DNA from: DASQPA01 sp035644215
Lineage (GTDB): Bacteria > Acidobacteriota > Thermoanaerobaculia > Multivoradales > UBA5704
DNA length: 29,431 nt
Direction: 5' to 3'
Assembly: GCA_035644215.1 (NCBI GenBank)
Contig: DASQPA010000164.1
Location: 1-29,431, forward strand
The position numbers were made by a program, and so were the translations under genes. Below, piece after piece: positions 25,415-29,431 of the stretch (the first letter of the stretch is position 1; every line of letters starts with the position of its first letter). The notes below the pieces were generated by a model, which saw nothing but the letters and a program-made list of their open reading frames with translations, made no database searches and had not been told where the DNA came from.

Positions 25415-25782
25415 GCGGCGCTCGTGGCCGGGGCCTGGAGGTGGAGCGCTCTCATCTCGACCTGGCCCGGTCGCGGGCGGAGGCGGCGGCCCGGGCTTAT
25501 CGGCGGGCGCTCGTCGTCGCGGGCCGGGGAACGCCGAGGCCCCGGGCCCTGCTGCGGGCTTCCCGGTCCGAGCTCGCCTGCCAGCGCCAGGCCTTAGCCG
25601 TCGAGATCGAGCGCTTCGGCGCCCTCGCCTGCGCCACGGCCGAGGACGCGGTGCCGCTCGCCCTGGCCTTTCGCGCCGCCCGCGAGACGCTGCAGCTGGC
25701 CGATCTCCTGGCGCAGGGCCGCAAGGGGCGAGGCCGGATGGCGCCCAAGAGGACGCTCGCCGCCTCGCCACCTCCTCTGTAG
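25411..25782 (+). CDS. Small helical protein of unknown function (123 aa) ahead of CHAT-FGE
   Basis: ATG 25411 is coupled to the preceding stop (ATGA); the frame is open upstream but the overlap and ribosome-binding site (GGAGGAGG) support this start. The product is Ala/Arg/Leu-rich and predicted largely helical (HLDLARSRAEAAARAYRRAL, ARETLQLADLLAQG), with two Cys (ELACQRQ, ALACATAED) and a basic Pro-rich tail. It could form a helical bundle or coiled coil. No family is recognised. Ten bases separate it from the CHAT-FGE gene, suggesting a shared transcript and perhaps a regulator, adaptor or substrate of that protein (inference). Confidence 0.7.
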   Translation: MSGARGRGLEVERSHLDLARSRAEAAARAYRRALVVAGRGTPRPRALLRASRSELACQRQALAVEIERFGALACATAEDAVPLALAFRAARETLQLADLLAQGRKGRGRMAPKRTLAASPPPL

Positions 25783-25792
25783 AACTGCGGCG

Positions 25793-27721
25793 ATGCCGGC
25801 AGGCCCCATCGCGCACTTTGACCTCTGGGTAGAGGGCACTCCTTCGCGGTATCGGGTCCGGGCCGGCGGTTATCCGTCCGGTGGGGCCTCGGGGACCTTT
25901 ACTCTGGCGGCTGCGATCCCTGGTTCGAACCAGGCCCGATACTCCCGCGGTCGCCGCCATCTGCGCCCGCCGGAAGCGGTGGGCACCCCGGATGATCCCA
26001 AGACCTTCGGTGCGGCACTTTTTGAGGCCGTCTTCAAGAATCGGATCGGCCGGCTATTTGAGTCCAGCCGCGTGCGAGCGCAAGCCGAGGGCCGTCCGCT
26101 ACGGCTGCGTCTGCGGCTGGCTGACGTCCCCGAGCTTTCCCGTCTGCCGTGGGAGTACCTCTACGACAGGGAGAGAGGGATGTTCCTCGCCCAGACAGGG
26201 CGGATCTCGATCGTGCGCTACCTGGAGACCCCGGAGCCCACTCCTCCTCGCCCGGTCGAGCCGCCCCTCCACGTGTTGGTCATTCATCCCCGACCGCAGG
26301 ATCTCCCAGCTCTGGCGGGGGAGGAGGAGTGGGAGCACATTCGTACCACCCTGAAACGGCATCGTCGATCCCGGCGAACGGAAATCGAGCTGCTGGAGCC
26401 GCCGACTTTCGAGGCCCTCCACGACCGGCTGCATCAGGGAACCTGGCACGTCCTCCACTTCATCGGGCACGGCACCTTCGAGAACAAGGCCGAGAGCGGC
26501 ACGCTGATCTTCGAGAATGGGCAGGGGCAAGGGGCGCCGGTCGACGCCTCTCGTTTCAGCGCTCTCCTCTACGACAGGCAAGTTCGTCTCGTCGTGCTCA
26601 ACGCCTGTGAGGGAGCTCGGCACGGCCTCTCGGATGCCTTCACCGGCGTGGCCCAGGACCTGATCCGCAAAGGGGTTCCGGCCGTGGTGGCGATGCAGTT
26701 CCAGATCACCGATCGTGCGGCCCTGTTCTTTGCGAAGAAGTTCTATCGAGTGCTCGCCGAAGGCGCGACGATCGATGTCTCTCTCTCCTCGGCACGCCTC
26801 GCCCTGTTCTGCAGCGAGGATCACGTCGAGTGGGGCGCTCCCGTGTTGTTTACGCGGGATTCCGATGGGGAGCTGTTCGGTCTCGCTCCGCCACGAAAGC
26901 TTGCTAGCCGCTGGGCTTGGCTCGCGATTTTGATTTTGATCGGAGTGGCGATCATGGTCGTAAACCTGATACGGCGGTCGCCCTCGGACGGGCCTCTTGA
27001 CTGGGTTCCGGCCAGCCCTGAGTGTCCAGCGCAAACCGCGACCGACATCCGCTTTAGGAGGATAAAGCCCGGCCAATTCACCATGGGCTCCAACCAAAAG
27101 GATCAGAGCCCGCCTCACGAAGTCACGATCACACGCCCCTTCTGCATGGGACAGTTCGAGGTCACCGAGCGCCAATGGCGCCAAGTCATGAGCGGGAATC
27201 TCAATCTATCTCGATTGCCGAACGACGATCTGCCAGCCGCAGCCTCGTGGGACGACGCGGACCGTTTCGTCCGTACCCTCAATCAACACGAAGGTAGGGA
27301 GATCTACCGCCTGCCCTCCGAGGCTGAATGGGAATACTCGGCTCGGGCTGGAAGCACTACACCCTACAGCTTCGGGAAAGACCCTTCCCGGCTCCCTCTC
27401 TATGGAAACTGTCACGACAGCTCGGAACCCGGAGATGGGTATCCGCGTCGCGCTCCCGCCGGCAGATTCAGGCCCAACGACTGGGGCCTCTATGACATGC
27501 ATGGCAATGTCTGGGAGTGGGTTCAAGATTGGTATGGCCCTTACCCATCAGGCCCTGTCGTCGACCCCACCGGCCCCGCAACAGGTACGGAGCGGGTCCG
27601 GCGCGGCGGTGGCCACGAAGCGAGCGCAGCCCACTGCGAATCCGGCGCCCGGAAGCCTTCGCTGCCGAGCTTCAAGCGAGCAGATTACACCGGCTTCCGG
27701 ATCGTCCGCACATTAGACTGA
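25793..27721 (+). CDS. CHAT protease - transmembrane - FGE/sulfatase-modifying-factor fusion
   Basis: The 642-residue protein has three parts. Residues ~1-160 form a beta-rich lead-in common on CHAT proteins (IAHFDLWVEG, LSRLPWEYLYD). The CHAT domain (~160-365) has His226 in LHFIGHG and Cys272 in VVLNACEGA. One membrane helix spans ~374-393 (WAWLAILILIGVAIMVVNLI). A C-terminal formylglycine-generating-enzyme-like domain (~418-642) has PGQFTMGS, GQFEVTERQWRQVM, RLPSEAEWEYSARAG and GLYDMHGNVWEW; near the end RGGSW is replaced by RGGGH. There is no signal peptide, so CHAT should be cytoplasmic and the FGE domain outside. Such FGE-fold domains often bind ligands rather than act as enzymes, so this may be a receptor-protease. 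It closes the three-gene unit begun at 25226. Confidence 0.9.
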   Translation: MPAGPIAHFDLWVEGTPSRYRVRAGGYPSGGASGTFTLAAAIPGSNQARYSRGRRHLRPPEAVGTPDDPKTFGAALFEAVFKNRIGRLFESSRVRAQAEGRPLRLRLRLADVPELSRLPWEYLYDRERGMFLAQTGRISIVRYLETPEPTPPRPVEPPLHVLVIHPRPQDLPALAGEEEWEHIRTTLKRHRRSRRTEIELLEPPTFEALHDRLHQGTWHVLHFIGHGTFENKAESGTLIFENGQGQGAPVDASRFSALLYDRQVRLVVLNACEGARHGLSDAFTGVAQDLIRKGVPAVVAMQFQITDRAALFFAKKFYRVLAEGATIDVSLSSARLALFCSEDHVEWGAPVLFTRDSDGELFGLAPPRKLASRWAWLAILILIGVAIMVVNLIRRSPSDGPLDWVPASPECPAQTATDIRFRRIKPGQFTMGSNQKDQSPPHEVTITRPFCMGQFEVTERQWRQVMSGNLNLSRLPNDDLPAAASWDDADRFVRTLNQHEGREIYRLPSEAEWEYSARAGSTTPYSFGKDPSRLPLYGNCHDSSEPGDGYPRRAPAGRFRPNDWGLYDMHGNVWEWVQDWYGPYPSGPVVDPTGPATGTERVRRGGGHEASAAHCESGARKPSLPSFKRADYTGFRIVRTLD

Positions 27722-27753
27722 AGCCCCCCGGTCCGCGCCCGGAGGGCTCCTTT
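27722..27753. terminator. Rho-independent-type terminator between convergent genes
   Basis: AGCCC (27722-27726) and CCGG (27728-27731) pair with CCGG (27739-27742) and GGGCT (27744-27748), with one C/A mismatch and a seven-base loop; CCTTTC follows. It starts at the CHAT-FGE stop and lies 8 bases from the stop of the minus-strand peptidase, so it can serve both convergent transcripts, though the T-run is short on the plus side. Confidence 0.7.
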
Positions 27754-27760
27754 CTCAAAC

Positions 27761-29431
27761 CTACCGCCCCGCCCGCCCGTCCTTCCCCTTGCCCACCGCC
27801 GCCAGCGCCTTCAGGCGCGCGGCTTCGAACTCGTCGCCTTTGTTCCAGGCGGGGAGGGCGGTCTGCTGGGCGATGGTCAGGCCGGCGAAGAAGCCGAGCT
27901 GGGCGTCCTCGATCATGCCGCTGTAGTCCCACTTCGGATCGAACTCGTCGCTCGGCTGGTGGTAGCGGTGCGCCTCGTACTCCTCGGCCTGCTCTTTCCC
28001 CCATTCCTTGGAGCGGCCGCGATAGTCGGTGCCGGGGTTCAGGTAGATGGCGGGAACGCCGATCTTCGCGAAGTTGAACTGGTCGGAGCGGTAGAAGTGC
28101 CCGCGGTCGGGGAACGCGTCGTCCTCGACGGTGCGCCCCTGGCGCGCGGCGAGGGTCTGGACGATCTTGTCGAGCGACGACTTGCCGAGGCCCACGAACG
28201 TCAGGTTGGTCGTTTTCCCCAAGACGTTGGTACTGTCGTAGTTGATGTTGGCGGCGATCCGGCCGGCGGGGAAGGTGGGGTGCTCGGCGTAGTACTGCGA
28301 GCCCAGGAGGCCCTGCTCCTCGGCGGCCACGAAGAGGATGAGAATCGAGCGGCGCGGCCGCTCGGGGAGGGCGGCGAAGGCCTTGGCGATGGCGAGCACC
28401 GTGGCGTCGCCCGAGGCGTTGTCGACCGCTCCGTTGTAGATTTTGTCGCCGTTCTTGTCCGGATTGCCGATCCCCAGATGATCGTGGTGGGCGCTGAAGA
28501 TCACCACCTCGTCCTTGAGCTTGGGATCGCTCCCGGGGAGGAGCCCGGCGACGTTCGCCGTCTTCACCTTGCGGACCTCGTTCTTCAGGATGAGCGAGGT
28601 GGTGATCCCCAGAGGCACCGGCTTGAAGTCGCGGCTCCGCGCCTGCTTGACGAGCTCGTCCAGGTCCTTGCCGGCGGCTTTGAGGAGCCGCCGGGTGGCC
28701 GCCTCGGTCGCCCAGCCCTTGATCTGGATCTGCGGCTCGCCCGGAGTGGGCGGCAGGGCGAACTGCTCACCGCTCCAGGAGGTCTGCACCACCTGCCAGG
28801 GATAGCCGGCCGAGGGAGTGGTATGGAGGATGATGACCCCCGCCGCCCCCTGCCGCGCCGCGCTCTCGTACTTATAGGTCCAGCGGCCGTAGTAGAGCCG
28901 GCGCTTGCCCTCGAAGAGCTTGGGATCCCAGTCGGGATCGTTGTTCATCATCACCAGGACCTTGCCCTTCAGGTCCATCCCCTTGAAGTCGTCCCACTGG
29001 TACTCAGGCGCCTGGATGCCATAGCCCACGAAGACCAGGGGGGCGTTGGCGAGGACCGCCTGCTCGCGATCGACTCCGGAGGCCGCGATGTAGTCCTCCG
29101 AGCGCTGGAGAGAGACGGTCTCGGAGCCGGCCTGGAAGGTCCAGGTCTCCGGCATGGTGGCGTGGACGCCCACCATGTCGAACGGCTGCTGCCAGCCGCC
29201 GTTCGGGCCGCCGGGCTGATAGCCCAGGGTCTCCAGGCTGCTCTGGAGATAGAGCCGGGCGAGCTCGTCGCCCCGGCTCGCCGGGCCGCGCCCTTCGAGC
29301 CGGTCGTCGGCCAGGAAGCGGATGGGAGCCTCCAGGCTCCCCCGGTTGATCGCCTGGGCCGCCCGCTCGGCGCCGGCGGGGAGCGGCAGGGCGGGGCCGC
29401 CACTTTTGGGGCCGCCGGCCTTGGGGGGAGC
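27761..29431 (-). CDS. PA-domain M28 family zinc aminopeptidase, 5'-truncated by window edge
   Basis: The minus-strand frame is open from the stop at 27761 to the window edge. An in-frame ATG at 29176 is not the true start, because the upstream frame encodes a typical M28 lead-in (IRFLADDRLEGRGPASRG, LYLQSSLETLGYQPGG). A PA domain insertion is visible (LVFVGYGIQAPEYQWDDFKG). Zinc-site motifs follow in order: SAHHDHLG, GAVDNASGD, AAEEQGLLGS, NINYDS and YHQPSDEF, giving the usual His/Asp/Glu/Asp/His set with catalytic Glu in the EE pair. Such enzymes remove N-terminal residues from peptides, usually outside the inner membrane. The signal peptide is beyond the window. It is convergent with CHAT-FGE and probably unrelated to the protease modules. 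Confidence 0.93.
   Translation of the reverse strand, partial: APPKAGGPKSGGPALPLPAGAERAAQAINRGSLEAPIRFLADDRLEGRGPASRGDELARLYLQSSLETLGYQPGGPNGGWQQPFDMVGVHATMPETWTFQAGSETVSLQRSEDYIAASGVDREQAVLANAPLVFVGYGIQAPEYQWDDFKGMDLKGKVLVMMNNDPDWDPKLFEGKRRLYYGRWTYKYESAARQGAAGVIILHTTPSAGYPWQVVQTSWSGEQFALPPTPGEPQIQIKGWATEAATRRLLKAAGKDLDELVKQARSRDFKPVPLGITTSLILKNEVRKVKTANVAGLLPGSDPKLKDEVVIFSAHHDHLGIGNPDKNGDKIYNGAVDNASGDATVLAIAKAFAALPERPRRSILILFVAAEEQGLLGSQYYAEHPTFPAGRIAANINYDSTNVLGKTTNLTFVGLGKSSLDKIVQTLAARQGRTVEDDAFPDRGHFYRSDQFNFAKIGVPAIYLNPGTDYRGRSKEWGKEQAEEYEAHRYHQPSDEFDPKWDYSGMIEDAQLGFFAGLTIAQQTALPAWNKGDEFEAARLKALAAVGKGKDGRAGR

Noticed and set aside
29176..29176. ATG at 29176 as the start of the M28 peptidase
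   Set aside because: The same frame continues upstream to the window edge with a typical M28 lead-in, so the true start lies outside the window.

Overview
The window is GC-rich, densely packed bacterial DNA with strong G/C bias at third codon positions. Lipoboxes, N-terminally anchored proteins and a BamE-like lipoprotein suggest a Gram-negative cell. ECF sigma/anti-sigma pairs next to TPR-CHAT proteins, a homodimeric AceE-type pyruvate dehydrogenase and a PA-M28 peptidase fit Acidobacteriota (perhaps the Thermoanaerobaculia/Holophagae side). That placement is inference from gene content; no rRNA, tRNA or other strong marker lies in the window.

Layout. 1-3758: the 3' part of a beta-propeller-like gene, a short 8-bp tandem repeat, coaD, and an adenosine-deaminase-family gene. 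3768-8517: module A, made of an ECF sigma factor, a zinc-finger membrane anti-sigma factor, a TPR-CHAT protease with a lipobox, and a 51-residue disordered mini-protein. 8546-13231: mostly housekeeping or envelope genes (BamE-like lipoprotein, aceE, YceI, YdjY-like lipoprotein). 13302-18240: module B, a paralogous copy of the same series (ECF sigma, anti-sigma, membrane-anchored TPR-CHAT, 80-residue repeat-bearing mini-protein), closed by a strong hairpin. 18321-25117: a caspase-type block with a C25-like clan-CD peptidase translationally coupled to a C14-type caspase, then a decayed second caspase copy split by an ISAzo13-type insertion sequence. 25226-27721: two small ATGA-coupled unknown genes followed by a CHAT-TM-FGE (sulfatase-modifying-factor-like) fusion. 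27722-27753: a terminator between convergent genes. 27761-29431: a PA-M28 metallopeptidase on the minus strand, running off the window.

How the genes may work together. Five intact predicted clan-CD proteases (two TPR-CHAT, one CHAT-FGE, one C25-like, one caspase) plus a dead caspase lie in about 22.4 kb. All five keep a readable His/Cys dyad. In both modules the sigma factor should be cytoplasmic, the anti-sigma factor should span the membrane, and the TPR-CHAT protease should be exported or anchored so that it faces the anti-sigma C-terminal domain. This resembles, without any CRISPR, the known Craspase arrangement in which a TPR-CHAT protease (Csx29) cleaves Csx30 to free an ECF-type sigma factor. 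The small disordered mini-protein after each TPR-CHAT gene is a second candidate substrate or regulator. These links are inference; the domains and gene order are read directly.

There is no gene-free stretch over 300 bases once the 51-residue gene at 8362 and the insertion sequence are counted. No CRISPR array, tRNA, rRNA, replication origin or reverse transcriptase was seen.
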